Below, piece by piece: positions 1-9,193 of a stretch of DNA of 64,000 nucleotides (its first letter is position 1; the number at the start of each line of letters is the position of its first letter). Source of the stretch: Bacteroidota bacterium. Its GTDB lineage: Bacteria > Bacteroidota > Bacteroidia > NS11-12g > UBA9320. The DNA is taken from NCBI GenBank assembly GCA_016124755.1, contig WGNA01000003.1, positions 1 to 64,000 of the forward strand, given 5' to 3'. Made by a program: the position numbers and the translations under genes. Below the pieces are notes generated by a model. The model saw only the letters and a program-made list of their open reading frames with translations. It did not search any database and was not told the origin of the DNA.

Positions 1-369
1 AGAGCTCGTCATGTTGAGCGAAGCGAAACAACCCGAACGGGAACAGTAGTGGTAACGGTAACTGTAACGGTAACAGTTTCGGTCATGGGTTAAAGAGCAA
101 GAGAGCGAAGAGCGTGAGAGCGGGGATCCAGGGCACAGAGCGAAGTGGCCAAGAGCCATTGATCTATAGAAAATTCTGAGCTTGCGAAGAATCTCTGATA
201 TCAACCCCAAAAGAGCTCGTCATGTTGAGCGAAGCGAAACAACCCGAACGGGAACGGTAACGGTAACAGTAGCGGTTACAGCTACAGTTACAGTTACAGT
301 TACAGTTACAGTTACAGTTACAGTTACAGTTACAGTTTCCGCTTCTGTTACTGTTCCCCACCCCCGTTC
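1..369. repeat. Composite intergenic repeat with hexanucleotide array
   Basis: No credible gene. A stretch of just over 40 bp containing CATGTTGAGCGAAGCGAAAC occurs twice, at 1-43 and 211-253, so two units of about 210 bp lie in tandem. Between about 270 and 340 there is a near-perfect array of the hexamer TACAGT (GTAACT on the minus strand), flanked by degenerate GTAACG/GTAACA hexamers. The array begins directly after the minus-strand stop codon at 370-372. The same components recur at 19064-19258 and 28339-28960. Short reading frames here translate to repetitive CNCN or TVTV peptides and are not genes. Confidence 0.85.
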
Positions 370-1158
370 TTAAACTAAAAAAATAAAGAACAACATCAGA
401 TCAATAAATCCAATCACGATGGCGGCTACAGCCAGACCGGAGCCGCGATATTTTTCTGGATTATTTGTAATGCGGGTAACCCCGATCAATCCGAAAACTA
501 CTGCGAGCGGACCCAAAACCATCTGCAATAAAAACAACCCCGTTATCCCGAATATAAATCCGATCATCGCGGATCCGGGAAGTGAGAGATCATCCTTCGA
601 CTTTGATGTTGGCTGTTCTGATGAACCGGCAGACGGAGTATCCGCTTTCACATGTGTTTCAACCCGGCGCTCAAAAACGGTTTTAGTACCATTCGGATAT
701 TTAATCATAAAAACCGAATTCACACTCTTAATGAAAACCGGACCGTCCGGATTGTCGCACATTTTATAGCGAACTTCCGTTTCAGAAATTTCCAGCACTT
801 TGGCTTCAATTTCATCGCCGTTTCTCAGAAAAATAATATCGCAGACAACCGAATCTGTTCCACCGGAATAATTATTGGCAGACCCCGAAGAATCTTTTTC
901 TTTTTGATATCCGACAATGGTTTGTGAAAGTTCCTTTATTAATCGTGCCGACCGAAATTCAAATTTTGTTTGACTGCTAAAATCAGGAACTGAAACCGGT
1001 TTTATGCGCTGCAAATGTTGGGTCTTTATTGAGCTTTCCGACTTATGATTCGAAAAACCCTCAATGTGAAATCCTCGATTATATCGCCGTTTCTGAATTG
1101 TGCAAGAGGAAAACAGAACCGGAATTATAAAAACGAATAAAATTTTTAACGACCTCAT
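370..1158 (-). CDS. Lipoprotein with C-terminal DUF4190-like membrane domain, paralog 1
   Basis: Predicted lipoprotein of 262 residues. I chose the ATG at 1158 rather than an in-frame start at 1224 because the protein then begins with a clean type II signal peptide (lipobox LFSSC), and because the longer form would overlap the stop of the upstream gene. After the lipid-anchored Cys comes the motif IQKRRYNRGF, shared exactly with the next two genes. A central segment with NGDEIEAKVLEI and FMIKYPNGTK resembles a small beta domain common in Bacteroidota. The last 75 residues form two membrane segments with NNPEKYRGSGLA, typical of DUF4190. Function is unknown. It is the last gene of a three-gene minus-strand paralog array. 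Confidence 0.8.
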   Translation of the reverse strand: MRSLKILFVFIIPVLFSSCTIQKRRYNRGFHIEGFSNHKSESSIKTQHLQRIKPVSVPDFSSQTKFEFRSARLIKELSQTIVGYQKEKDSSGSANNYSGGTDSVVCDIIFLRNGDEIEAKVLEISETEVRYKMCDNPDGPVFIKSVNSVFMIKYPNGTKTVFERRVETHVKADTPSAGSSEQPTSKSKDDLSLPGSAMIGFIFGITGLFLLQMVLGPLAVVFGLIGVTRITNNPEKYRGSGLAVAAIVIGFIDLMLFFIFLV

Positions 1159-1210
1159 CTGAGATTGGTTTAGGAATTTGTTTAGCATTCGAATTGACAA
1201 AACAAGCATG

Positions 1211-2065
1211 TTAAAGTGAACCAAAAAATGCCAGTAAAATCAACAAGGCAAAAACAGTTAATAACAAGGCTAAAGATGCCAGAACAATTCCGGTAATGGC
1301 CATCGCGGAACCTCGGTATTCGTTGGGATTACTTTTAATCTTACTCAAGGCAACAATACCTGTAACCATTGCCAGAACTATTAAAATTAAACCCACTCCG
1401 GCAATACCAACCGCCGCTGTAAGATATATCATTATCCCACTGATAAGGGAAACAATTGCCGAGGCGGGAATGGTTCTGTCTTCATTCTGCAGTGACTTTG
1501 AAGGATGTGACTCGGGTACTTCATGTTGTGTATTATCAAAGGTCTGCTTCGACCCATCCGCACGCTTCACCATGAAAACAGATTTAACCGACTGCCCGAT
1601 AATTTCCCCGTCGGGCTGATCACATGGTGTGTAAAAAATTGAATCGGTTGTGATATCTGTAATCAGAACTTCGGCTTCATCGCCATTCGAAAAAATAATG
1701 TGGTCGCATTTCTCCGGATCAGCGTTGTTTTCTACCCTGTTTAAATCATTGAAGAACTTTTCGGTATTCTTATTTTTCGCGTGTTCATTTAACTCAGAGC
1801 CAGCAATCTGAGTTTTTTTGAACTCCTCAATTGGTGGAAGTCCGGCGTGTTTTAAACGCTGTAAAGTGAATTGCAAACTATCGTTATTCACCAAATCCTT
1901 CGAAGCCTTTAACAGAGGTTTGAAGTTCAATTTTTCAGCGTGATTTTTTGCACCGTTCCGGGTAAATCCTTCCAGATAAAAACCACGGTTGTACCTCCTC
2001 TTTTGAATGGTACACGAAGAGATGGCTAAAATTAAAGTTAGGAAAAGAAGCAGATTTCGAATCAC
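1211..2065 (-). CDS. Lipoprotein with C-terminal DUF4190-like membrane domain, paralog 2
   Basis: Predicted lipoprotein of 284 residues and the middle member of the array. Signal peptide MIRNLLLFLTLILAISSC ends in a lipobox (AISSC) and is followed by TIQKRRYNRGFYLEGF. The central block has FSNGDEAEVLITDI and FMVKRADGSKQTF, aligning with the two neighbours. The C-terminus has two or three hydrophobic segments with the DUF4190-like signature SNPNEYRGSAMAITG. The middle region, about residues 40-120, is charged and poorly conserved between paralogs, as expected of a linker. An N-terminal lipid anchor combined with C-terminal membrane segments suggests an inner-membrane protein with a periplasmic domain. 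No specific function is claimed. Confidence 0.8.
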   Translation of the reverse strand: MIRNLLLFLTLILAISSCTIQKRRYNRGFYLEGFTRNGAKNHAEKLNFKPLLKASKDLVNNDSLQFTLQRLKHAGLPPIEEFKKTQIAGSELNEHAKNKNTEKFFNDLNRVENNADPEKCDHIIFSNGDEAEVLITDITTDSIFYTPCDQPDGEIIGQSVKSVFMVKRADGSKQTFDNTQHEVPESHPSKSLQNEDRTIPASAIVSLISGIMIYLTAAVGIAGVGLILIVLAMVTGIVALSKIKSNPNEYRGSAMAITGIVLASLALLLTVFALLILLAFFGSL

Positions 2066-2235
2066 GGTATTAAAATTCAGGTTTCGGTTTTACAACAATG
2101 AATCACCGAAAATAAAAGAATTAGTCCGAAAATTTTTTGAAGAGAATTACCAGAGCACCCCGAAGCCAATCGGTTCATAGCAAAGCACCAGAAAATCCAG
2201 AATGAATAATTGTTCAATATCCAACTCCAGACATG

Positions 2236-3063
2236 CTAAAAAAGAGCGAGTGCCAAAGCCAACCACAAGGCTAACAGTATTACAGATAAAATCAGAAAAA
2301 TAATTCCCAAAGTCACACCGGCGGATGCTGCAGATGCACCCCGGTATGTATCTGGATTTTCATTGATAATTCTTGATGCACTCATGCCGTGAATTATCGC
2401 TAAAATGCTAAAAACGATTCCCAGCGACGGAAATAAAAAAGAGAGAATCCCGAATGTTAAAGCAGATCGGGAACGCGGAGCAAAATCCAAATATCTTCTG
2501 TCTACTCCATTCTGTTCAGAAAATCCCTGTGATACCTGAGGTTCAAAAACCTGTTTCGATCCATCGGCGTATTTGATCATAAAGACGGAACCGATGTCTT
2601 TGCTAATAGCTGAATCCGGTTCGTTGCAGTGAGAATAAAAAACCGAATCACTGGTAATGGAATCAATCTGAATTTGTAGTTCATCACCGTTTGCGAGAAT
2701 CATCAGTGCGCATCCCGAGGAGTCTGATTTTGTAAGAGAATCGGAAAAGTTAGGTCTGACTCGTTGGAATTTCCGAGCGCCAGAATTGATTACGTCACCC
2801 TCTATTTTTAAAATATATTCCGGAACCGAAAAAGCTAATTTACCGCGCAAACCATTGTGAAAGTTATTGGCAACCGGACGAATCGAATCAATGGTTTTAA
2901 TGGTCGGTCTGAATAGTTTTGGATCACTTTGTCGGGAAGGAAACCGGTTGACAAATCCCTCTAAATAAAAGCCACGGTTGTATCTTCTTTTCTGAATTGA
3001 GCAAGAGGTGAATCCGAAAATCAAACTTATACAAATGAGTACAATGGATGCTGAGCGTTTCAT
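2236..3063 (-). CDS. Lipoprotein with C-terminal DUF4190-like membrane domain, paralog 3
   Basis: Predicted lipoprotein of 275 residues and the first gene of the array. The signal peptide ends in lipobox GFTSC, followed by SIQKRRYNRGFYLEGF. The middle carries LANGDELQIQIDSI and FMIKYADGSKQVFEP, matching the paralogs. The C-terminus is a DUF4190-like hydrophobic pair with NENPDTYRGASAASAG. It is separated from paralog 2 by 170 bp, a larger gap than between paralogs 1 and 2, so it may have its own transcript. The three copies arose by tandem duplication (inference), with the terminal domains conserved and the linkers diverged. Function unknown. Confidence 0.8.
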   Translation of the reverse strand: MKRSASIVLICISLIFGFTSCSIQKRRYNRGFYLEGFVNRFPSRQSDPKLFRPTIKTIDSIRPVANNFHNGLRGKLAFSVPEYILKIEGDVINSGARKFQRVRPNFSDSLTKSDSSGCALMILANGDELQIQIDSITSDSVFYSHCNEPDSAISKDIGSVFMIKYADGSKQVFEPQVSQGFSEQNGVDRRYLDFAPRSRSALTFGILSFLFPSLGIVFSILAIIHGMSASRIINENPDTYRGASAASAGVTLGIIFLILSVILLALWLALALALF

Positions 3064-3218
3064 GATTCCGTTTTTTGTTCAGGCGGTCGCGACATAAATC
3101 CCGCTAAAAATAATACTCCGGATTGTGAACAAGGTGTGAATTGCGATCAACTGAAAAAAATGTTGCCAACATCTGCAATACAATTCACCTCGCGTTTGTT
3201 CAGGATATAGATAAGCAC

Positions 3219-4367
3219 ATGAAAATTCGGGTTGTCATACTATCTTTCTTCTTTCTGGTTTCCGGATTTACCGCTTATGCCGACTTCGATTTTTACGGTT
3301 ACAACATCGAACTTAACAAGAACAATTATCGGCTACCGGTGATCGCCAAACCGTTTCAGCAGAAAAATATTTCGATCTCACTGGCATCTCTTCCGGCCAC
3401 TCTTATTAATGATCTCGTTCAAAATTCCGGAGAAGCAAAATCGCTTTACAGTCTTGATGATCTCGGGTTGATTCAATATGTAAAAAAGGCATCCGCGTCG
3501 CTTTCTTCTGATGCATCACTCGCCAACCTTATTTCGTATCGCGTTTTAAAAGCGATGAATTACAGCGTGGTTCTCACATACACACAAAGCGAAGTTTCGC
3601 TGTTTGGAGAACTGGCTCAACAACCTGCAGAAGCCGTTTACATTTTTTACGAAAATCACCGTTACACCAATCTCAACTTCCGCGACAGCCGTATTAAAGG
3701 GGAACGATTCGTATTTAAATCAGTCGCACGACCCGATGTAAAAACCATTCATATTGATGTTGAAAATACCCCAAACCTTCATGCACGACTTAAAACCAAA
3801 ACCGTGAGCTGGTATCATCAGGGAAAAATTTACAGCATTAATTCTGTATCAAATGCTTCCCTTACTGAGTACCTCCGGGATCTCCCTCAACTTCCATTGG
3901 GAAAAGAATACATCGAAACCGGTTGTTCACAAGAATTTGAAAACACCGTTCTAAAATCCCTTCAATCTCAGATGTCTTCTTTGAAATCGGAAACTGAAAA
4001 AGCATCTTTTCTGCTGCATTTTGTGCAGTCTGCGTTTGGATACGAAACCGATCAGGAGCAATACGGACACGAAAAATATAATTTCCCTGAGGAAACAGTT
4101 GCTGCTGATTTTTCGGATTGTGAAGACCGAACGCTGTTACTGGCATTTTTATATAAGCGATTACTCGGTCTCAACAGTATCGCGTTGTATTTCGAATTCG
4201 ACAAGCACATTTGTCTCGCGGTTGCACTGCCCAACCACTCCAACAATTACTCTTTAAAATATCTGGAACAGCCGTATGTTTTGTGTGAACCTACCGGCGA
4301 CGGCTTCGAACTCGGTCAATCCGGACTTGAACTTTCCAGGATCACTGAAGTCATTAAACTATTCTGA
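3219..4367 (+). CDS. Exported transglutaminase-like protein
   Basis: Protein of 382 residues starting at the ATG at 3219. This start gives a signal peptide (MKIRVVILSFFFLVSGFTAYA), while an in-frame start at 3141 would bury it. Residues about 255-375 look like a transglutaminase/cysteine-protease fold. A candidate nucleophile lies in DFSDCEDRTLL (Cys about 301), a candidate His in DKHICLAVAL (about 330), and the third position falls in YVLCEPTGDG, where a Glu stands in place of the usual Asp. The N-terminal 250 residues have no recognised domain. It is transcribed away from the lipoprotein array and converges on the dehydrogenase at 4508. The fold assignment rests on motif spacing only. Confidence 0.65.
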   Translation: MKIRVVILSFFFLVSGFTAYADFDFYGYNIELNKNNYRLPVIAKPFQQKNISISLASLPATLINDLVQNSGEAKSLYSLDDLGLIQYVKKASASLSSDASLANLISYRVLKAMNYSVVLTYTQSEVSLFGELAQQPAEAVYIFYENHRYTNLNFRDSRIKGERFVFKSVARPDVKTIHIDVENTPNLHARLKTKTVSWYHQGKIYSINSVSNASLTEYLRDLPQLPLGKEYIETGCSQEFENTVLKSLQSQMSSLKSETEKASFLLHFVQSAFGYETDQEQYGHEKYNFPEETVAADFSDCEDRTLLLAFLYKRLLGLNSIALYFEFDKHICLAVALPNHSNNYSLKYLEQPYVLCEPTGDGFELGQSGLELSRITEVIKLF

Positions 4368-4507
4368 TAAAACAGAATTGAATTCAGGAATTATCAAATT
4401 CGAAAATTTATCCTGACAATGCCAAACCTAAAGGTAATTGGTTCAACCTGATCACAAAGGCATTCGTCAGGAATTCCCCAATTCTTAATTCTTAATTCAT
4501 CAATTCC

Positions 4508-5200
4508 CTACCTCGGTCCTTTCGGTTGCAGCGGTCTTATCTCCAGATTTACCGTATGAAAATTACCGGAAGTTTCAATGCAACGAACCATTACGTCTGC
4601 AACTTCATCCGGCATTAGCATATAATCGTGTGGAGTGATAGCGCTGTTGCGGAAGAAATCCGTTTTTACGGAACCCGGGAAAACACAGGTAACTTTTACG
4701 CCGAAATCGCGGAGTTCTTTGTACATCGACTGCGACATTCCCTTAACGGCAAATTTGGAAGCGCAATAACCTGAAGTTTGCGGATATCCCTCTAATCCGG
4801 CTGTTGAGGCAATATTCATTATGTGTCCGGAACCCTGTCTCTTCATACCCGGAATAATCAACCGACTCATATAAAAAATTCCGTTCACATTGGTTTCGAA
4901 CATTTCGTGCCACTGGTCCAGTGTATGATCTTCCATAAATCCGAAATATCCCAATCCGGCATTATTGATTAAAACATCAATACCGCTTTGTTCTGATAAA
5001 ATAATATTCACCGACCTTTCTACGGATTCTGAACTGCGGACATTTGTTTCCAGAAAGTGAAAATTAGTCTGTTGTAAATCCGGGCGATTTCTACCTAAAC
5101 CGTAAACAACAGCACCTTTATCCAACATATTTTTTGCGAGTGATAAACCGATTCCTTTGCTCACTCCGGTTATTACACACACTGAATTTTTTAATTCCAT
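4508..5200 (-). CDS. Short-chain dehydrogenase/reductase
   Basis: Classical SDR of 230 residues, an NAD(P)-dependent oxidoreductase of unknown substrate. The cofactor motif TGVSKGIG is at residues 11-18, NNAG at 79-82, catalytic Ser near 132, and the YCASK active site gives Tyr145 and Lys149. A PG motif after beta-6 (FPGSVKTDF) is present. Length and motif order are normal for the family. It starts 8 bp after the stop of the putative outer-membrane protein at 5209 and is probably the last gene of the four-gene minus-strand cluster. 3-oxoacyl-ACP reductase or a general carbonyl reductase are both possible. Confidence 0.85.
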   Translation of the reverse strand: MELKNSVCVITGVSKGIGLSLAKNMLDKGAVVYGLGRNRPDLQQTNFHFLETNVRSSESVERSVNIILSEQSGIDVLINNAGLGYFGFMEDHTLDQWHEMFETNVNGIFYMSRLIIPGMKRQGSGHIMNIASTAGLEGYPQTSGYCASKFAVKGMSQSMYKELRDFGVKVTCVFPGSVKTDFFRNSAITPHDYMLMPDEVADVMVRCIETSGNFHTVNLEIRPLQPKGPR

Positions 5201-5208
5201 TTGATTAA

Positions 5209-6402
5209 TTATTTAATAAATCCCAATCTCAATCCGAGTGATGTATGAGTACCCGGACTATAAACCGGAAGAGGAGAAATTCTGCTCTTTTCCCCATAAC
5301 TAACAACAACCGAATTTTGAACATAGCAATCAAAAAGCAGATGTTTCCGGAAAAGTGTCGTTACACCCACCGTGTAAAAACAATTGGTAAGATCAAATAC
5401 CCGACTTCCCCTGATACTATTCTGATTCTGATCCCGAATATTTCCCGCTTTTAAATGCACTTGTTCCGCACCAATTCCGTAATAGGCTCCGGTTCGTTTA
5501 CGGCCGAACGGAAATACACGGTATTCAAAACCAACATTATAAAATTCATAATTATCGCTCTGAATTAAGGAATACGCTTCTTCTCTGCTTCGGCCATAAC
5601 CCGCGGTAAAAACAGTCATCGCCTTTCTTCCCGTGGCATGGAGAAAATTACCTTCAATTCCGGTTTTTAACATCGCACCCACATCGAGCAGAAAACCGAA
5701 TTGCATATCGTTGGAATCTTTTTGTGCAGGAAGTTTTTGCGAATTCCGGAAAGCAATTCCATACGAAAGATTCGCGATCACATAAATATTATCCGGCAGC
5801 GGAGTGATCACATTTTTGGGTCTGAACATCACGAAATTGGAAGAGTCAACATCGTTAAAACCGAATCCGAAATTGACATCCAACACAGACTGATTAAAGA
5901 GAGTCCATTGCCTTCCAACCGCAACGCCGAATCTGCGGAAATTAAATTGTCGGATGTGCTGATCAAAAGGAACCCACGGAATAAAGCGGCTCATGTAATT
6001 TTCGTAACGCTTTCCGCCTTCGAAAAATAAATAGATATAATATCCCTGAAACACATCCGAATACTTATAAAAGTTGTGTTTTATCCCAACCTGATATGTT
6101 GTCTGCGCCAGAAAACCCATGCGCAATTCTGAACTCAACTGATTGTCGACATTCAGAAAATAATCCCTCGGATTTGTAACCGATATCTGAGAATTTTCGA
6201 AGTGAAGTTGATACCGGTCAGACATGTTGATGTCTGCACCAATCCGAATTCCGCTTTGCAGACTTTGAAGCGGATATTGGTAAATCACAAAATCAGGATT
6301 CTTCTTTGGCCGTCTCGGATATTTGGTTGCGTAAAGCGAAGATGCCGGCCACAAAACCAGCAAAACAAACCACCCGAAGCACTTCAGCCAACTGTTATAC
6401 AT
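5209..6402 (-). CDS. Putative outer-membrane beta-barrel protein
   Basis: Protein of 397 residues with an N-terminal hydrophobic export signal ending near SLYATKY. It contains many short amphipathic strands rich in Tyr, Phe and Gly (for example YGIAFRNSQ, VGFEYRVFPFG, TSLGLRLGFIK) and ends in a strand-like aromatic/hydrophobic segment. This composition fits an outer-membrane barrel or related surface protein, but no named family is recognised. It sits 27 bp downstream of the L,D-transpeptidase at 6430 and 8 bp upstream of the SDR gene, so it is probably co-transcribed with envelope genes. Confidence 0.6.
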   Translation of the reverse strand: MYNSWLKCFGWFVLLVLWPASSLYATKYPRRPKKNPDFVIYQYPLQSLQSGIRIGADINMSDRYQLHFENSQISVTNPRDYFLNVDNQLSSELRMGFLAQTTYQVGIKHNFYKYSDVFQGYYIYLFFEGGKRYENYMSRFIPWVPFDQHIRQFNFRRFGVAVGRQWTLFNQSVLDVNFGFGFNDVDSSNFVMFRPKNVITPLPDNIYVIANLSYGIAFRNSQKLPAQKDSNDMQFGFLLDVGAMLKTGIEGNFLHATGRKAMTVFTAGYGRSREEAYSLIQSDNYEFYNVGFEYRVFPFGRKRTGAYYGIGAEQVHLKAGNIRDQNQNSIRGSRVFDLTNCFYTVGVTTLFRKHLLFDCYVQNSVVVSYGEKSRISPLPVYSPGTHTSLGLRLGFIK

Positions 6403-6429
6403 TCCGCGTTAAAACTAAGGATTTGCCGG

Positions 6430-8286
6430 TCAATAATTCATGGCTTTTAGAATGTACTTGTTTTTGTCGTACACATCATTTCGATATTGAACCTTGCCTT
6501 CCGCATCAAACCAGATGGTATTATAAATAAAATAAACCGGCATTCCCTGATTTAAACGAATGGTTGTTGTTTTCTTAATCGGCTTGATTACCGCGAGTGA
6601 ATCGAGCGGGTCGTAATCTGCTTTTCGCGCCGAATCCAAAGGCTCATATCCCATCCAGATCCGGAAATCATCGGCATTGTTTTTCGTTACATTTCGCATT
6701 AAAAACTCTCCGAGCAGAATCGGTTTTTCAACCCGAACACAACCATGACTCACTGCACGTTCAGACCATTTGAATTTTGATTTCTGCGGAGTGTCGTGCA
6801 GATAAATGTGAAACGGATTGGGGAAAATGAATTTTATTTTACCCAAAGCGTTGTCGACTCCGGCTTCCTGAACAATGTCGAACGGAATATTCGTTGGTGA
6901 GTATTTGCTCCAGTTAATCGAATCTGACCGAACTTCCTTTCCTTTATAAAAAACACCGTATCCGTTTTTCTCAAGATAAAATTTGTCGTTTTTCATCTGA
7001 TAAAACATTTCCCGCGTGATGATGCTTCTGGGAACTGTCCAGGTAGGATTGATTACAAAATACGAAATATAGCTGTGAATCTGAGGCGTTTCGTGATCCG
7101 GCGGTTTTAGCCAATACTTTCCTTCTTTAACATATTTTGCATAACGCGCGTCGTAATCAAACGGGTGCGCTTTCCCGATGCAAACCCGGAAGGTATTTAT
7201 CGAATCCGGGATTTCTTCTTCAATCTGAAAAAGTTCTTTATCGTAATTTTCCTTTTTGATATTCCAGTGTAGGGTTGCTTCAAAGGCCGGCAGATTTACC
7301 GCGATGTACGCTTTGTCTTCCGGAAGTTCAAACCAACGGATGCGTTCCATATTCGCGGCAATCTGATCAATTCGATCCTGAAGAGATGCGTTTAGAAGAC
7401 CGAATGTTTTTCTTCCGAAAATGGCATCGTCGTACAAACCGTAACTCTGCTGAAACCTGCGCACAAGCGGTGCGAATGATTTGTTATAATAAAAAGGATC
7501 GGCTGTTTGGGATTCTTTTTCGGAAATAACTCCCATCAGATAAAGCTTCTTGGCAATTTGAGGAAGGATGTCGGTTGTATCTCCGGGTTCGAGTTTTTTA
7601 ATTCCGGCCGTATCAATTGAAAACCACTTTTCTCCTTCTTCGGCTCTTTTAAAATAAATTGTGAGTAGTTCTTTCAACCGGATATAGCTCTCTTCCGAAT
7701 GGCTGTTTTTACTTAAAACCTCCTGATACTTTTCATTATCTAAAACCTCGAAAAGATCAAAATCAGGATATTCCCGTTCCGGCAACTGGTAAATATTTCC
7801 AAAAACTTTCGCCGGATTTGTTCTTCCCTTTACCCGGTCGCGATGAAACGAAAGCATGTTATCGGAAACTAATAATTCGAGTTTTGCCATGTTGAGATAG
7901 AAGTCGTTTCCTTTTTCTTTCAACATCCGTTTTTGCAAATGAATAATGCTGTCGGTGCGGTAATATTCCTTCTTGAAACCTTCAAGTTGTGTATTGATTA
8001 AAACGGTTTCTAAAATCGAGGCAAGCGAATCATTCGACATGTAGATCGCCCAAACCGGTTCGAATTTCCGGTTAGAATAAAAAGTGAGTAACGTGTCTTT
8101 AAAACGAAGTCCTTTTGTAAAGGAATTAAATAGGTTGCTGTCGGTAAAAAAGGTTTTGGTTTGAGTAATCAGTTCCGATTTGTCGAACTGAAAATTTTCT
8201 TCAAGTTGTTCTAATTGCTGTTTAACCGGGTTTGAACAGGCCGTTAGAATAAAACACAGGAGTAGAAACAGATCACGTAATCTCAC
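6430..8286 (-). CDS. L,D-transpeptidase, YcbB/LdtD-like lipoprotein
   Basis: Peptidoglycan L,D-transpeptidase of 618 residues. It begins with a lipoprotein signal (MRLRDLFLLLCFILTAC). The N-terminal scaffold (about 30-260) includes the conserved SFHRDRVKGR segment of YcbB-type enzymes. A peptidoglycan-binding-like segment lies at about 270-305 (PLVRRFQQSYGLYDD). The YkuD catalytic domain occupies about 325-560, with HDTP at 497-500 and the active-site SHGCVR at 513-518 (Cys516). The length matches the long YcbB class. It forms 3-3 or Braun-type linkages at the stem-peptide diaminopimelate (family knowledge). It is 34 bp downstream of a second, different L,D-transpeptidase gene. Confidence 0.9.
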   Translation of the reverse strand: MRLRDLFLLLCFILTACSNPVKQQLEQLEENFQFDKSELITQTKTFFTDSNLFNSFTKGLRFKDTLLTFYSNRKFEPVWAIYMSNDSLASILETVLINTQLEGFKKEYYRTDSIIHLQKRMLKEKGNDFYLNMAKLELLVSDNMLSFHRDRVKGRTNPAKVFGNIYQLPEREYPDFDLFEVLDNEKYQEVLSKNSHSEESYIRLKELLTIYFKRAEEGEKWFSIDTAGIKKLEPGDTTDILPQIAKKLYLMGVISEKESQTADPFYYNKSFAPLVRRFQQSYGLYDDAIFGRKTFGLLNASLQDRIDQIAANMERIRWFELPEDKAYIAVNLPAFEATLHWNIKKENYDKELFQIEEEIPDSINTFRVCIGKAHPFDYDARYAKYVKEGKYWLKPPDHETPQIHSYISYFVINPTWTVPRSIITREMFYQMKNDKFYLEKNGYGVFYKGKEVRSDSINWSKYSPTNIPFDIVQEAGVDNALGKIKFIFPNPFHIYLHDTPQKSKFKWSERAVSHGCVRVEKPILLGEFLMRNVTKNNADDFRIWMGYEPLDSARKADYDPLDSLAVIKPIKKTTTIRLNQGMPVYFIYNTIWFDAEGKVQYRNDVYDKNKYILKAMNY

Positions 8287-8320
8287 AGAATTGGTTTAAG
8301 CGATCCTGAACGTGAGCCTG

Positions 8321-9094
8321 TTATCCCTTCAACCGCTGCAAAACTTCAAACGGAATATAGAGACTGTTGTTGAGGATCTTCGACCGCGAAAGATAACGCT
8401 TATCCGGATAATGAATGAACAGACACGTACCGTCTTTTATCGTGTCGACCAAAGATTTGTTCACTTTCTCAGAAACGGCGGGGCAACCAAACGATCTTCC
8501 GATACGCTGACCTTTGTCTACAATGCTCTGATCCACATAGTTGGCACCGTGAATTACAATTCCCCGGCAAAAAGCATTGGTATTAAACCCGTTTTCGAGA
8601 CCGTTGAGTTTGAGTGAATATTCGTGGCGTCCGTTGTAGGTTTCGCCGGTAACATAGAAACCAAGCGACGATTGTTGTGATTCGATTTTATTCGAAAAGT
8701 ACTTCGCGTATTCGTCACCGGTATTTTTTCCGTGGGCAACCAGTTCATTCATCAGAACGGTTTTGCTCTTCATGTCGAGAACCCAAAGTCTTTTTAATTT
8801 GCTGGATAAAGAGAAGTCGATTACCGAAAGATACCGGTCGTTTTCGAGTTGGCCGGTGTGCAGCAACAACAAATAACCTTTAACGGCTCTTTCGAAAACT
8901 GTATAGCTCATCACTTCACCACAAAATTCGAATTGGTTGTAAACCTCTTCCACAACCGACTCAACATCCTCCCCTCCTATCTTTACTTCAAGTTCGTACA
9001 TGAAGTCACTACTTTTTCCACCGGCGTTCGTAAACGACTGGCAAAAAATGGCAATAAGCAACAGCCCACACGTGGTTAAAACTTTACTCTTCAT
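8321..9094 (-). CDS. Murein L,D-transpeptidase catalytic domain protein, YkuD_2 type
   Basis: Protein of 257 residues with an N-terminal export signal (hydrophobic residues 4-20). The remainder matches the YkuD_2 class. There is a SLGFYVTGETY segment near 143-153, the histidine in RGIVIHGANYV (His182), and the catalytic cysteine in GRSFGCPAV (Cys204). This domain class has a GCPA context instead of the SHGCVR of the neighbouring enzyme, so the two genes are not recent duplicates. Predicted role: cross-linking or editing of peptidoglycan stem peptides in the periplasm. It is the first gene of the minus-strand cluster. Upstream, TATTTTCG resembles the Bacteroidota -7 box with one mismatch. Confidence 0.85.
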   Translation of the reverse strand: MKSKVLTTCGLLLIAIFCQSFTNAGGKSSDFMYELEVKIGGEDVESVVEEVYNQFEFCGEVMSYTVFERAVKGYLLLLHTGQLENDRYLSVIDFSLSSKLKRLWVLDMKSKTVLMNELVAHGKNTGDEYAKYFSNKIESQQSSLGFYVTGETYNGRHEYSLKLNGLENGFNTNAFCRGIVIHGANYVDQSIVDKGQRIGRSFGCPAVSEKVNKSLVDTIKDGTCLFIHYPDKRYLSRSKILNNSLYIPFEVLQRLKG

Positions 9095-9193
9095 GAACGG
9101 CCGCGAAAATAAACTTTATTACGAACCTTCATAATGATTGTGGTCATGATTTGAAAGGGTAATTCCTACTCCAGACAATGAGGTAATAAAAAA

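Noticed and set aside
164-373. Two short reading frames over the hexamer array, one per strand
   Set aside because: They translate to CNCN or TVTV repeats forced by the tandem hexamer, with no start-context or domain support.
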